Source: Mycobacterium sp. 1164985.4
GTDB taxonomy: Bacteria > Actinomycetota > Actinomycetes > Mycobacteriales > Mycobacteriaceae
NCBI RefSeq assembly: GCF_001668575.1
Contig: NZ_LZMD01000085.1
Coordinates: forward strand, 209,908 to 273,907
DNA length: 64,000 bases
Direction of reading: 5' to 3'
Positions 8,256 to 15,650 of this stretch are shown piece after piece. Each line of letters opens with the position of its first letter. Within the stretch, counting starts at the first letter, position 1. Position numbers and translations under genes: made by a program. Below the pieces are notes generated by a model. The model ran no database searches. It saw only the letters and a program-made list of their open reading frames with translations, and had not been told where the DNA came from.

Positions 8256-8431
8256 ATTGACGGTGGTTGTACCGCGGCGAAGGTTCGCGGACAGAAAATA
8301 TGTCGGTCTCAACCTCTAGGATGAGTGAAGGGGGTCAGGTGCCAACGCTGGCCATGGACTTTCCAGTGCTCTCGATGGATCTATCGGGATTGTTCGCTGG
8401 CACCGCGACAGAAGGGACGGTGTTCCCCACG

Positions 8432-9082
8432 ATGACCGACTCCGACGGGTCAACGCGAGATTCGGCGCCGGAGGCTCCGCAGGAGACCGACGCCGAACTG
8501 ACCGCGCGATTCGAGCGCGATGCGATTCCGCTGCTCGACCAGCTGTACGGCGGCGCGCTGCGGATGACGCGCAACCCCGCCGACGCCGAGGACCTGTTGC
8601 AGGAAACCATGGTCAAGGCCTACGCCGGCTTCCGTTCCTTCCGGGAGGGCACCAACCTCAAGGCGTGGCTGTACCGCATCCTGACCAACACCTACATCAA
8701 CAGCTACCGCAAGAAACAGCGCCAGCCGGCGGAATACCCCACAGAGGAGATCACCGACTGGCAGCTGGCGGCCAACGCCGAACATTCCTCGACCGGATTG
8801 CGCTCGGCGGAGGTCGAGGCGCTCGAGGCGCTGCCAGACAGTGAGATCAAGGAAGCGCTGCAGGCGCTACCCGAGGACTTCAGGATGGCCGTGTACTACG
8901 CCGACGTCGAAGGCTTCCCATACAAGGAGATCGCCGAGATCATGGACACGCCGATAGGCACAGTGATGTCCCGGTTGCATCGGGGTAGGCGCCAGCTCCG
9001 CGACTTGCTGAGCGACGTGGCCCGTGACCGCGGGTTCATTCGGGGAGAGCAGATGGACACACCCGAGGAGGTCTCGTCGTGA
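8432..9082 (+). CDS. sigH: ECF sigma factor SigH (thiol-oxidative and heat stress)
   Basis: Protein of 216 aa from the ATG at 8432, the length of M. tuberculosis SigH, and near-identical to it from ELTARFERDAIPLLDQL onward. Region 2 spans about residues 25-95 with DAEDLLQETMVKAY for -10 recognition; region 4 (about 140-200) has FPYKEIAEIMDTPIGTVMSRLHRGR for -35 recognition. SigH drives thioredoxin, mycoredoxin and chaperone genes and is held by RshA. It overlaps rshA by 4 nt (GTGA). The frame stays open to 8267; a GTG at 8339 with a strong GAAGGGGG site would add 31 residues, so a longer isoform is possible. Ribosome site for 8432: AAGGGACGG, somewhat far. Confidence 0.95.
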   Translation: MTDSDGSTRDSAPEAPQETDAELTARFERDAIPLLDQLYGGALRMTRNPADAEDLLQETMVKAYAGFRSFREGTNLKAWLYRILTNTYINSYRKKQRQPAEYPTEEITDWQLAANAEHSSTGLRSAEVEALEALPDSEIKEALQALPEDFRMAVYYADVEGFPYKEIAEIMDTPIGTVMSRLHRGRRQLRDLLSDVARDRGFIRGEQMDTPEEVSS

Positions 9083-9384
9083 GCTCGTTCTCTGACGATG
9101 AGCGATGGCAGCCCCCGGTCGGCCCGATCGACCCCGAACATCCCGAATGTGCCGCGGTCATCGCCGAGGTGTGGACGCTGCTGGACGGCGAATGCACGCC
9201 CGAAACGCGCGACAAGCTGCGCCATCACCTCGAGGAATGCCCCGCATGCCTGCGGCACTACGGCGTCGAGGAGCGGGTCAAGAACCTGATCGCGAAGAAG
9301 TGCGGGGGCGAGAAGGCCCCGGACAGCCTGCGTGAGCGGCTGCGCATCGAGATCAGCCGCACCACCATCATCCGGCGCGGTTAA
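9079..9384 (+). CDS. rshA: Zinc-associated anti-sigma factor RshA
   Basis: Protein of 101 aa. RshA binds and inactivates SigH under reducing conditions and releases it on disulfide stress or phosphorylation. The redox-sensing zinc motif HxxxCxxC is clear as HLEECPAC near residue 55, together with the upstream His of LRHH. The GTG start at 9079 overlaps the sigH stop, coupling synthesis of the pair in near-equal amounts. Length and sequence match the M. tuberculosis protein. Confidence 0.95.
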   Translation: MSSFSDDERWQPPVGPIDPEHPECAAVIAEVWTLLDGECTPETRDKLRHHLEECPACLRHYGVEERVKNLIAKKCGGEKAPDSLRERLRIEISRTTIIRRG

Positions 9385-9408
9385 CGCCGCAGATCACGTC
9401 TGGGCGCG

Positions 9409-9501
9409 TCAGCGCACCGACTTCGAACCGGCGTTGGGCCGCTTGCCGTGATTGGCCTTCGAGTGCTTGCGGTCACGCTTCTTACGGCCACGCTTGGCCA
9501 T
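9409..9501 (-). CDS. Ribosomal protein bL37 (small basic 50S protein)
   Basis: A 30-codon gene starting with ATG at 9501 behind a perfect GGAGGT site 5 nt upstream and ending with TGA at 9409. The peptide opens MAKRGRKKRDRKHSKANHGK and is extremely basic (AURKAIP1/COX24-like). This is the small subunit-interface protein first seen in mycobacterial ribosome structures as bL37. It lies alone on the minus strand between rshA and the biotinyl-domain gene and is easily missed because of its size. Confidence 0.9.
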   Translation of the reverse strand: MAKRGRKKRDRKHSKANHGKRPNAGSKSVR

Positions 9502-9613
9502 GGTCTACCTCCGAATGCTCTGCTGGATTGCTCGGCCCGTATCCACCGGGCACGTCCGAACCATTGTCTCATGACCCGGCGACAGCGCTGACAAGCCGGT
9601 GGTGTGGTTCGAT

Positions 9614-9631
9614 GTATGCCGAAACGCATAC
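9614..9631. promoter_or_regulatory. Perfect inverted repeat upstream of the biotinyl-domain gene
   Basis: GTATGC at 9614-9619 and GCATAC at 9626-9631 separated by CGAAAC. It lies 26 nt before the start at 9657, in the position of a promoter-proximal operator. The cognate regulator is not known. Confidence 0.4.
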
Positions 9632-9656
9632 GGCAGCGAAGAGTAATGGGGTGATG

Positions 9657-9872
9657 ATGGCCGAGGACGTTCGCGCTGAGATCGTGGCCAGTGTGCTCGA
9701 GGTCGTGGTGAGCGAGGGCGATCAGATCGGCGAGGGGGACACCCTGGTGCTGCTGGAGTCGATGAAGATGGAGATCCCGGTGCTGGCCGAGGTCGCGGGG
9801 ACCGTCAGCAAGGTCAGCGTCTCGGTTGGCGACGTCATCCAGGCCGGCGATCTCATCGCGGTGATCAGCTGA
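9657..9872 (+). CDS. Biotinyl/lipoyl attachment domain protein (BTB7.3-like)
   Basis: Protein of 71 aa made of a single biotinyl domain. The biotin-accepting lysine sits in the canonical ESMKMEIP motif near residue 37, followed by a second beta-hammerhead repeat VSVSVGDVIQAGDLIAV. It is nearly identical to M. tuberculosis Rv3221c, a biotinylated protein. Start: ATG 9657 matches that protein; ATG 9654 directly before it is equivalent. Lacking any carboxylase domain, it must serve a partner encoded elsewhere or act as a free carrier. Confidence 0.92.
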   Translation: MAEDVRAEIVASVLEVVVSEGDQIGEGDTLVLLESMKMEIPVLAEVAGTVSKVSVSVGDVIQAGDLIAVIS

Positions 9873-9912
9873 TCACCGCGTCCCCGTGACACGCCGCCGG
9901 AAGTAGTTCGCG

Positions 9913-11400
9913 ATGTCGACCCTCGGTGACCTGCTCGCCGAGCACACGGTGTTGCCCGGCAATGCGGTCGACCATCTGCACGCGGTGGTGGGCGAGTGGC
10001 AGCTGCTCGCCGACCTGTCCTTCGCCGACTACCTGATGTGGGTGCGCCGCGACGACGGCGCCCTTGTCTGCGTGGCCCAGGTGCGGCCGAACACCGCCCC
10101 GACGGTCCTGCTGGCCGACGCGGTCAGCACGCTGGCCGACGCCGATGCGATGCCGCTTGTGGCCGCGGCCTTCACCAGGGGCGACATCGTCGTGGGAGAC
10201 GGTGCGGGACAACAGGTTTCTCCCGGACTCAACGTGGAAGCCGTCCCCGTGCGGTACAAGGACGAGGTCGTCGCGGTGCTGACCCATCAGACCGCGCTGG
10301 CCGCCAGGAAGGCCAGCCCGCTGGAGTCGGCGTACCTCGACTGCGCGGGCGACCTGCTGCACATGCTCTCCGAAGGCACCTTCCCCAACGTCGGCGACAT
10401 CGCGATGTCGCGGTCGAGCCCACGCGTGGGTGACGGCTTCATCCGGCTCGACGAGGACGGCGTGGTCGCCTTCGCGAGCCCGAACGCGATCTCGGCCTAC
10501 CACCGGATGGGCCTGGCCGCCGAGTTGGGCGGCCACAATCTGGTCACCGTCACCCGTCCGCTCATCGGCGACCCGTTCGAGGCGCAGGAGCTGGCGAACC
10601 ACGTGCGCGACTCGCTGGCGGGCGGATCGAGCATGCGCATGGAGGTCGACGCGGGGGGCGCGGCGGTACTGATGCGCACCCTGCCCCTGGTGGTGCACGG
10701 CAAGCCCGTGGGCGCGGCGGTGCTGATCCGCGACGTGACCGAGGTCAAGCGCCGCGATCGGGCCCTGCTGTCGAAGGACGCCACGATCCGCGAGATCCAC
10801 CACCGGGTGAAGAACAACCTGCAGACCGTCGCCGCGCTGCTGCGGCTGCAAGCCCGGCGCACCAACAACGACGAAGGCCGCGAGGCACTGATGGAGTCGG
10901 TGCGACGGGTGTCGTCGATCGCGCTGGTGCACGATGCGCTGTCGATGTCGGTGGACGAGGAGGTCAACCTCGACGAGGTGGTCGACCGCATCCTGCCGAT
11001 GATGAACGACGTTGCCGCCGTTGACAGCCCGATCCGCATCCACCGCGTCGGCGACCTCGGTGTGCTCGACGCCGACCGCGCCACCGCGCTGATCATGGTC
11101 ATCACCGAGCTGGTGCAGAACGCCATCGAGCACGCCTTCGAGCCCGGGGCCCGGGAGGGGAGCGTCACCATCCGGGCCGAACGGTCCGCGAGATGGCTGG
11201 ACGTGGTCGTTCACGACGACGGCCGCGGCCTGCCCCACGGGTTCAGCTTGGAGAAGTCCGACCGGCTCGGCCTGCAGATCGTGCGGACGCTGGTGTCGGC
11301 GGAACTGGACGGGTCCCTCGGCATGCACGAGGTGCCGACCGGAGGGACCGACGTGGTGCTGCGGGTGCCGCTGGGCCGGCCGCGGCGGGCCGCGCAGTAG
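9913..11400 (+). CDS. pdtaS: Soluble sensor histidine kinase PdtaS
   Basis: Protein of 495 aa. No membrane segment; an N-terminal GAF-like domain (about 1-150) and a PAS domain (about 170-280) precede the kinase core. The phospho-acceptor sits in EIHHRVKNNLQ at residues 296-297, the HisKA_2 type, followed by an ATPase domain with ELVQNAIEHAFE and DDGRGLP. In M. tuberculosis Rv3220c it phosphorylates the antiterminator PdtaR encoded elsewhere and takes part in nitric-oxide, copper and redox signalling. Monocistronic here; its transcript meets the whiB1 terminator hairpin at 11468-11495. Confidence 0.93.
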   Translation: MSTLGDLLAEHTVLPGNAVDHLHAVVGEWQLLADLSFADYLMWVRRDDGALVCVAQVRPNTAPTVLLADAVSTLADADAMPLVAAAFTRGDIVVGDGAGQQVSPGLNVEAVPVRYKDEVVAVLTHQTALAARKASPLESAYLDCAGDLLHMLSEGTFPNVGDIAMSRSSPRVGDGFIRLDEDGVVAFASPNAISAYHRMGLAAELGGHNLVTVTRPLIGDPFEAQELANHVRDSLAGGSSMRMEVDAGGAAVLMRTLPLVVHGKPVGAAVLIRDVTEVKRRDRALLSKDATIREIHHRVKNNLQTVAALLRLQARRTNNDEGREALMESVRRVSSIALVHDALSMSVDEEVNLDEVVDRILPMMNDVAAVDSPIRIHRVGDLGVLDADRATALIMVITELVQNAIEHAFEPGAREGSVTIRAERSARWLDVVVHDDGRGLPHGFSLEKSDRLGLQIVRTLVSAELDGSLGMHEVPTGGTDVVLRVPLGRPRRAAQ

Positions 11401-11467
11401 ACGACCGGACAATTCGCGAATCGGCCAATTGCGTCGCTAAATGGCCAATAGTGCATTGGCAGAAAAA

Positions 11468-11506
11468 TACGGCCCCGACGAATGTCGGGGCCGTAAATGT
11501 TTGGTT
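11468..11506 (-). terminator. Intrinsic terminator of whiB1 (possibly bidirectional)
   Basis: A perfect 12-bp stem (11468-11479 with 11484-11495) closes a GAAT loop. Read on the minus strand it is followed by TTTTTCT, a good intrinsic terminator for whiB1. On the plus strand only a weak T-rich stretch follows, so it may also slow transcription leaving pdtaS. Confidence 0.85.
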
Positions 11507-11516
11507 CTGGTGAAGC

Positions 11517-11771
11517 TCAGACTCCGCTGCGAGCCTTGGTGCGGGCGTTGCGACGCTTGAGCGCGCGACGCTCGTCCTCGCTCATGCCGCCCCAGACGCC
11601 AGCATCCTGTCCGGACTCCAAAGCCCAGGTCAGACACTCGGTGGTCACCGAGCAGCGGTTACAGACGAGCTTCGCGTCGGCGATCTGAGCGAGCGCCGGG
11701 CCGCTGTTTCCCACCGGGAAGAACAGTTCCGGATCCTCATCGCGACAGACCGCCTTGTGGCGCCAATCCAT
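11517..11771 (-). CDS. whiB1: WhiB1, iron-sulfur nitric-oxide-responsive regulator
   Basis: Protein of 84 aa. Four cluster cysteines are at positions 9, 37, 40 and 46, the exact WhiB1 spacing, followed by the GVWGG turn and a basic C-terminal DNA-binding tail (ERRALKRRNARTKARSG). The [4Fe-4S] form binds SigA region 4; reaction with NO converts it to a DNA-binding repressor. Essential in M. tuberculosis (Rv3219). The ATG at 11771 has GAGGAG upstream. A strong terminator hairpin lies just after the gene. Confidence 0.95.
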   Translation of the reverse strand: MDWRHKAVCRDEDPELFFPVGNSGPALAQIADAKLVCNRCSVTTECLTWALESGQDAGVWGGMSEDERRALKRRNARTKARSGV

Positions 11772-12020
11772 TAGATCAAACTCCTCGTCAGATACGTCAC
11801 CTGTGCGCAGCACGACGCACGGCATTTTCTTCGGCTGTTTAACGCGTGCACATTGAATGTTTCTGCAACGTTGCTTCGATGCTTTCACAGGCTGGACAGA
11901 TGTCAATACTCGCGAGTTAACAAGTGCGCAATGTCACTAGGCCGGTGGCGTCGCACGCCGTGCACTCGATCTGTACTAGACTCGATCCAACTGCGCCCAG
12001 AATCCTACGCTTGGACGTCA
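11772..12020. promoter_or_regulatory. whiB1 upstream control region
   Basis: 249 nt without a gene. On the minus strand it holds a TTGACA -35 candidate (11901-11906) next to a perfect palindrome ACTCGCGAGT (11908-11917), and a GAGGAG ribosome site. No good TANNNT box lies at standard distance from the TTGACA. In M. tuberculosis this promoter is cAMP-receptor-protein controlled; I see only a half-like TGTGA sequence here, so an intact CRP site is not supported. Confidence 0.4.
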
Positions 12021-12986
12021 TCATCGCAGGTCAGAGAGGTCTGCCGGGGCGGGAGCCAGCACTCCGAGCGCATCGGGAACCGCGGTGAACATCATCGAGT
12101 CCCTAAGTCCCACATAATCGCCGTCGATCTGGCAGGCGACCGGTGTATCGCTGGTCACCTGCAGCCACGGAAGGTCGTCGTCGCGGACCAGGTGTTTTGC
12201 CTCGATGCGGGCCTTCGTCGACAACATCCGCCGGACCAGCATCAAGTTTGCCCATACGTTCATGCTGGTCGTGGCGAAAAGTCCGAGCCCCGTCTCGAAC
12301 GTCGTCATCGGATTGGTCCACACCGGCCTGGCGTTGGCGTACGTCCACGGGCTGGCGTTGGACACGAACGCGAAATGGACGCCAGTGACCGGTTCGCGGT
12401 CGGGCAGATGCAGCGTCAGCGACGGTTCCTTGCGGGCGCTCGCCAGCACCTCGCGGATGGCCACACGCACATAGCGGGAGGCGGTCACCGCGCGTCCCTT
12501 GGCCCGCTGCGCTTCGACGGCCGCCACCACGTCCCCGTCCACGCCCATTCCGGCCGTGAACACGCCCCAGCGCTCGCCGCAGTCCATCAGACCGATGCGC
12601 CGCCACGTCTTGCGACGGCGGTATTCCGACAGCAGGTCGATCAGCTGATTGGTCGCCTCGATGGGGTCGGGGCTGATGCCCAGCGCCCGTGCGAAGACGT
12701 TGGCCGAACCGCCGGGGACCACACCGACGGCAGGTGCGGCGGCGCCGGGCCCTCCGACCTCCAGCACGCCGTTGACCACTTCGTTCACCGTGCCGTCGCC
12801 ACCGTGCACAATGAGCACGTCGACGCCCTCACGGGCCGAGTCGCGGGCGATCTCGATGGCGTGGCCGCGATGGTCGGTATGGACGACGGTCAGCTTCACC
12901 CGGCTCTCCAGGGCGTGGGCCAACAGATCGCGGCCGGCCGCGGTCGTCGAGGTCGCATTCGGGTTCACGATCAGCACGGCGCGCAC
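12021..12986 (-). CDS. Diacylglycerol kinase-catalytic-domain protein (lipid kinase)
   Basis: Protein of 321 aa, same length as M. tuberculosis Rv3218. The kinase signature is HGGDGTVNEVVNG near residue 58, and VPGGSANVFARALG near 95 completes the nucleotide site. Family members phosphorylate diacylglycerol, sphingosine or related lipids; the substrate is open. The GTG at 12986 gives the family N-terminus MRAVLIVNPNATST, and a TAGGCT -10 box ends 8 nt before it, so the mRNA is probably leaderless. Divergent from the small membrane protein gene at 13038. Confidence 0.9.
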   Translation of the reverse strand: MRAVLIVNPNATSTTAAGRDLLAHALESRVKLTVVHTDHRGHAIEIARDSAREGVDVLIVHGGDGTVNEVVNGVLEVGGPGAAAPAVGVVPGGSANVFARALGISPDPIEATNQLIDLLSEYRRRKTWRRIGLMDCGERWGVFTAGMGVDGDVVAAVEAQRAKGRAVTASRYVRVAIREVLASARKEPSLTLHLPDREPVTGVHFAFVSNASPWTYANARPVWTNPMTTFETGLGLFATTSMNVWANLMLVRRMLSTKARIEAKHLVRDDDLPWLQVTSDTPVACQIDGDYVGLRDSMMFTAVPDALGVLAPAPADLSDLR

Positions 12987-12994
12987 GGGGTCCG

Positions 12995-13030
12995 AGCCTA
13001 CTGAACCGGTTCGGCGCGTCCCTCTACGCT
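12995..13030. promoter_or_regulatory. Divergent leaderless promoters with central palindrome
   Basis: Minus-strand TAGGCT (12995-13000) serves the lipid kinase and plus-strand TACGCT (13025-13030) serves the membrane protein. Between them is the perfect 10-bp palindrome GAACCGGTTC (13003-13012), placed to control both. The two starts are only 51 bp apart. Confidence 0.5.
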
Positions 13031-13037
13031 CGAGGGC

Positions 13038-13466
13038 GTGATCGTTCCATCGCCCACGACGGTGCGCCAAGCCGCGGTCCTCGTCGCCGTGGAGGGTGCG
13101 GCCGCGTTGGTGGCGGCGCTGGTGTACGTGGTGAGCGGGTTCGGCCTGGCCGAGGAGTCCGGCCTCAACAAGTACGGGACCGCGCTGTGGTTCGCGATCA
13201 TGGGCGGCGCGGTGCTCGCCGCGGGATGGGCTTTGTGGACGGGCAGGCGCTGGGGCCGCGGCATCGCGGTGTTCGCCCAACTACTGCTGCTGCCGGTCGT
13301 CTATTACATGGGGGTGGGCTCGAACCAGTGGCTGTATGCCGCGCCCATCGGTGTGATGGCGGTGGTCACGCTGATCCTGCTGTTCAGTCCCTCAACCCTG
13401 GAATGGGTTGGGGCTCATGGAGACTCCGCGGCCAACTCCGACAATTCGGGACCGGAGACCCGGTAG
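13038..13466 (+). CDS. Four-helix integral membrane protein
   Basis: Protein of 142 aa with four hydrophobic segments (about 10-32, 47-68, 75-93 and 100-120), similar to Rv3217c. No catalytic motif is seen; the Trp-rich turn LWTGRRWGRG between helices 2 and 3 is typical of this mycobacterial family. The GTG at 13038 follows a TACGCT -10 box by 7 nt. The 3' end overlaps the convergent GNAT gene by 52 nt. Function unknown. Confidence 0.82.
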   Translation: MIVPSPTTVRQAAVLVAVEGAAALVAALVYVVSGFGLAEESGLNKYGTALWFAIMGGAVLAAGWALWTGRRWGRGIAVFAQLLLLPVVYYMGVGSNQWLYAAPIGVMAVVTLILLFSPSTLEWVGAHGDSAANSDNSGPETR

Positions 13467-13900
13467 GTGATCCACTCCGTCTGCGGCTTGCCGCCGACGG
13501 CGTCGTAGAGCGCGATCGCGTTGAGATTCCAGTCCAGGACGGCCCACGAGAGCCGGGTGTATCCGTGCGTCGTACATTCGCGGGCCAAAACGGCCAACAT
13601 CTTTCGGGCCAGCCCACGCCTGCGGAACTGAGGTCGCACGAACAGGTCTTCGAGGTAGATTCCGCCGACACCGTCCCACGTGGAGAAGTTGAGAAACCAC
13701 AGTGCGCACGCGGCAGCCTGCCCGTCGACCTCGACGATGTGTCCGAAGACGATGGCCGGCTCGCCGAAAAGCGCCTGGCGCATCTGCTCTTCAGTGACCG
13801 TGCACTCGTCCGCGGCGTGCTCGAACTCCGCGAGTTCGTGGACCATCGCGGTCAGTTCGCGCTCGTCGCCCGGGCGCACCCGGCGGATCAGCTCCGTCAC
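13415..13900 (-). CDS. GNAT-family N-acetyltransferase
   Basis: Protein of 161 aa, single GNAT domain resembling diamine/spermidine N1-acetyltransferases. The acetyl-CoA pyrophosphate loop is visible as RPQFRRRGLARKML near residue 92, preceded by GIYLEDLFV and followed by LDWNLNAIALYDAVGG, the region that usually holds the catalytic Tyr. The GTG start overlaps the entC stop (GTGA), so it is the last gene of gpm2-entC-GNAT. The M. tuberculosis equivalent is Rv3216. Acceptor substrate unknown. Confidence 0.87.
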   Translation of the reverse strand: MTELIRRVRPGDERELTAMVHELAEFEHAADECTVTEEQMRQALFGEPAIVFGHIVEVDGQAAACALWFLNFSTWDGVGGIYLEDLFVRPQFRRRGLARKMLAVLARECTTHGYTRLSWAVLDWNLNAIALYDAVGGKPQTEWITYRVSGPELSELAAESP

Positions 13901-14991
13901 GTCTCGACACCCAGCGCGGTAAGGATCGTCGCGAATTTTGTTGTGGTTTCCTCGACTTCGTCGTCGGGATCCGACTCGGCGACGATGCCGCCGCCCGAAT
14001 ACGCCTCGGCGGTGCGACGATCCGCGGACAGCTGGGCGCAGCGGATCGAGACCACCCACCGGCCGTCGCCGCGCTGATCGCACCACCCGACGGCGCCGGC
14101 GTAGAAGCCGCGGTCGCCTTCGAGCTCGCCTATCAGGTCGGCGGCGGCCGCCGTGGGCACCCCACCGACCGCGGGCGTCGGGTGCAAGGCGATCGCCAAA
14201 TCCAGAGCAGTGATCGATCTTTCGCGAAGCTTGCCCGTGATGCGGGTGGCCAGGTGCCACACCGAGTCGGTCTTGCGAAGCTCCGGCTCGGCCGCGACGT
14301 CGAGGTCGAGGCACAGCGGGTCGAGCGCGTCGCGGATCGTGTCGACCACGAACTGATGCTCGCGAAGGTTCTTCGCCGACGCGGCCAACGCGGCGCCGTT
14401 CACCTGGTCGGTCTCGGGGTCGGGGGACCGGGGCGCCGATCCGGCGAACGGTGCGCAGACCACCTGATCGCCTCGGCGGGCCACCAGCAGTTCGGGGCTG
14501 GCGCCCACCAGCACGGTGCCGGAGTATCCGCCGCCCGCCGCAGTCAGATCGACGAGATAGCCGTTGGCCGCCGGGTCGGCGGTCAGAAGCCGGTGCAGGA
14601 CGGTGCGCGCGTCGAGCGGCCCGTCGGCCGCCAGTCGCAGGGCGCGGGCGAGCACGACTTTGTGCAGCCCGCTCGACGGGGTGTTGAGCCGGGTCACGGC
14701 CGTCGCGACGCGCGCGCGGTGCTCATCGGGTTCCGGCAGCGACTCGGCGATCTGCACGCCGGGCATCAGGCGCAGCGGCCACTCCGGCAACGCGTCGAAG
14801 AACTGGACGCTCTGCGGCCGGATCAACGCCGCGGGTTTGGTCATGTCAAAAGGCAACGCGCCCACGATGATCGGGGCGCTGTGCGATGCCAGCGCGGCCC
14901 GCGCGTCGGCGAGCTTCGGGAATGCGGTGTGCACCCCCTCCGCGACGACGGCGCCGCGGGAGGCCAGGACGAAGGTGGGTTCGCGAGTCAC
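13897..14991 (-). CDS. entC: Isochorismate synthase-family enzyme EntC
   Basis: Protein of 364 aa of the chorismate-utilising family (MenF/EntC/TrpE fold), converting chorismate to isochorismate for menaquinone or salicylate-derived products. Motifs: GASPELLV near residue 165, a KNLREHQFVVD segment holding the Lys/Glu region, ALHPTPAVGG near 265 and AYSGGGIVAESDPDDE at the C-terminus with the Mg-binding acids. The N-terminus is short, as in Rv3215. Start GTG 14991 overlaps the upstream gpm2 stop (GTGA). Translational coupling on both sides marks a true operon. Confidence 0.9.
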   Translation of the reverse strand: MTREPTFVLASRGAVVAEGVHTAFPKLADARAALASHSAPIIVGALPFDMTKPAALIRPQSVQFFDALPEWPLRLMPGVQIAESLPEPDEHRARVATAVTRLNTPSSGLHKVVLARALRLAADGPLDARTVLHRLLTADPAANGYLVDLTAAGGGYSGTVLVGASPELLVARRGDQVVCAPFAGSAPRSPDPETDQVNGAALAASAKNLREHQFVVDTIRDALDPLCLDLDVAAEPELRKTDSVWHLATRITGKLRERSITALDLAIALHPTPAVGGVPTAAAADLIGELEGDRGFYAGAVGWCDQRGDGRWVVSIRCAQLSADRRTAEAYSGGGIVAESDPDDEVEETTTKFATILTALGVET

Positions 14992-15599
14992 CGTGGTTTA
15001 CACGGATCCTGGTGGCCGGTCAGTCCCTGCGCGATGATCTGGCGCATCGCGTGCTCGAAACCGAGCACCGCCAGGGAGGCGGGTGCCATCGCGAACCGGA
15101 TTCCGCTCGGTACCGGCATTTCCACCCATCGCGCGATCATCGAGCGCGAAAAGTGCGCGTGCCCGACGAACACCACGTCGCGCGTCTCCATGTGCGTCAG
15201 CGCCACCTCGAGAGCGCTGTCGGCGCGCTGGCTGACCGCCTCGATGCTTTCGCCGCCGTCGGCGCCGTGGGTCCAGATCAGCCAGTCGGGGACCGTCTCG
15301 CGGATCTGCGGTGTGGTGAGGCCCTCGTAGCGGCCGTAGTCCCATTCCTGCAGAAGCGGCGACACCTCGTCGATGGTCAGCCCCGCCAGTTCGGCGGTCC
15401 GCACCGCGCGGCGCATCGGGCTGGAGACGACCAGCGGGTGGTCCAGCTCGAGTTCGGCCAGCGCCTCGGCGGCCAGCTTGGCGCGCTCCTCGCCGGTCGC
15501 GGTCAGCTCGAGATCGGTGCGGCCGGTGTGTCGACCGCTCTTCGACCACTCCGTCTCGCCATGACGAAGAAGGATCAGGCGGTGCTCCAGGAGGGCCAC
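14988..15599 (-). CDS. gpm2: Histidine-phosphatase (phosphoglycerate mutase-like) Gpm2-type acid phosphatase
   Basis: Protein of 203 aa of the branch-2-like histidine phosphatase family. The catalytic RHGETEWS motif lies near residue 12 and the second catalytic His is in FVGHAHFSR near 150. The related M. tuberculosis protein Rv3214, annotated gpm2, was shown to act as a broad acid phosphatase rather than a mutase. First gene of the operon with entC. Start GTG 15599; no strong ribosome site, and a CAGAAT sequence 8 nt upstream hints at a leaderless mRNA. Confidence 0.9.
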   Translation of the reverse strand: MALLEHRLILLRHGETEWSKSGRHTGRTDLELTATGEERAKLAAEALAELELDHPLVVSSPMRRAVRTAELAGLTIDEVSPLLQEWDYGRYEGLTTPQIRETVPDWLIWTHGADGGESIEAVSQRADSALEVALTHMETRDVVFVGHAHFSRSMIARWVEMPVPSGIRFAMAPASLAVLGFEHAMRQIIAQGLTGHQDPCKPR

Positions 15600-15650
15600 G
15601 CCGACTTATTCTGCCGCACGTCGCGTCGCGCTGTCCCAACCCGTGCAACG

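Noticed and set aside
11772..12020. CRP-binding site in the whiB1 promoter
   Set aside because: Only a half-site-like TGTGA is visible; the other half does not fit the TGTGA-N6-TCACA pattern.
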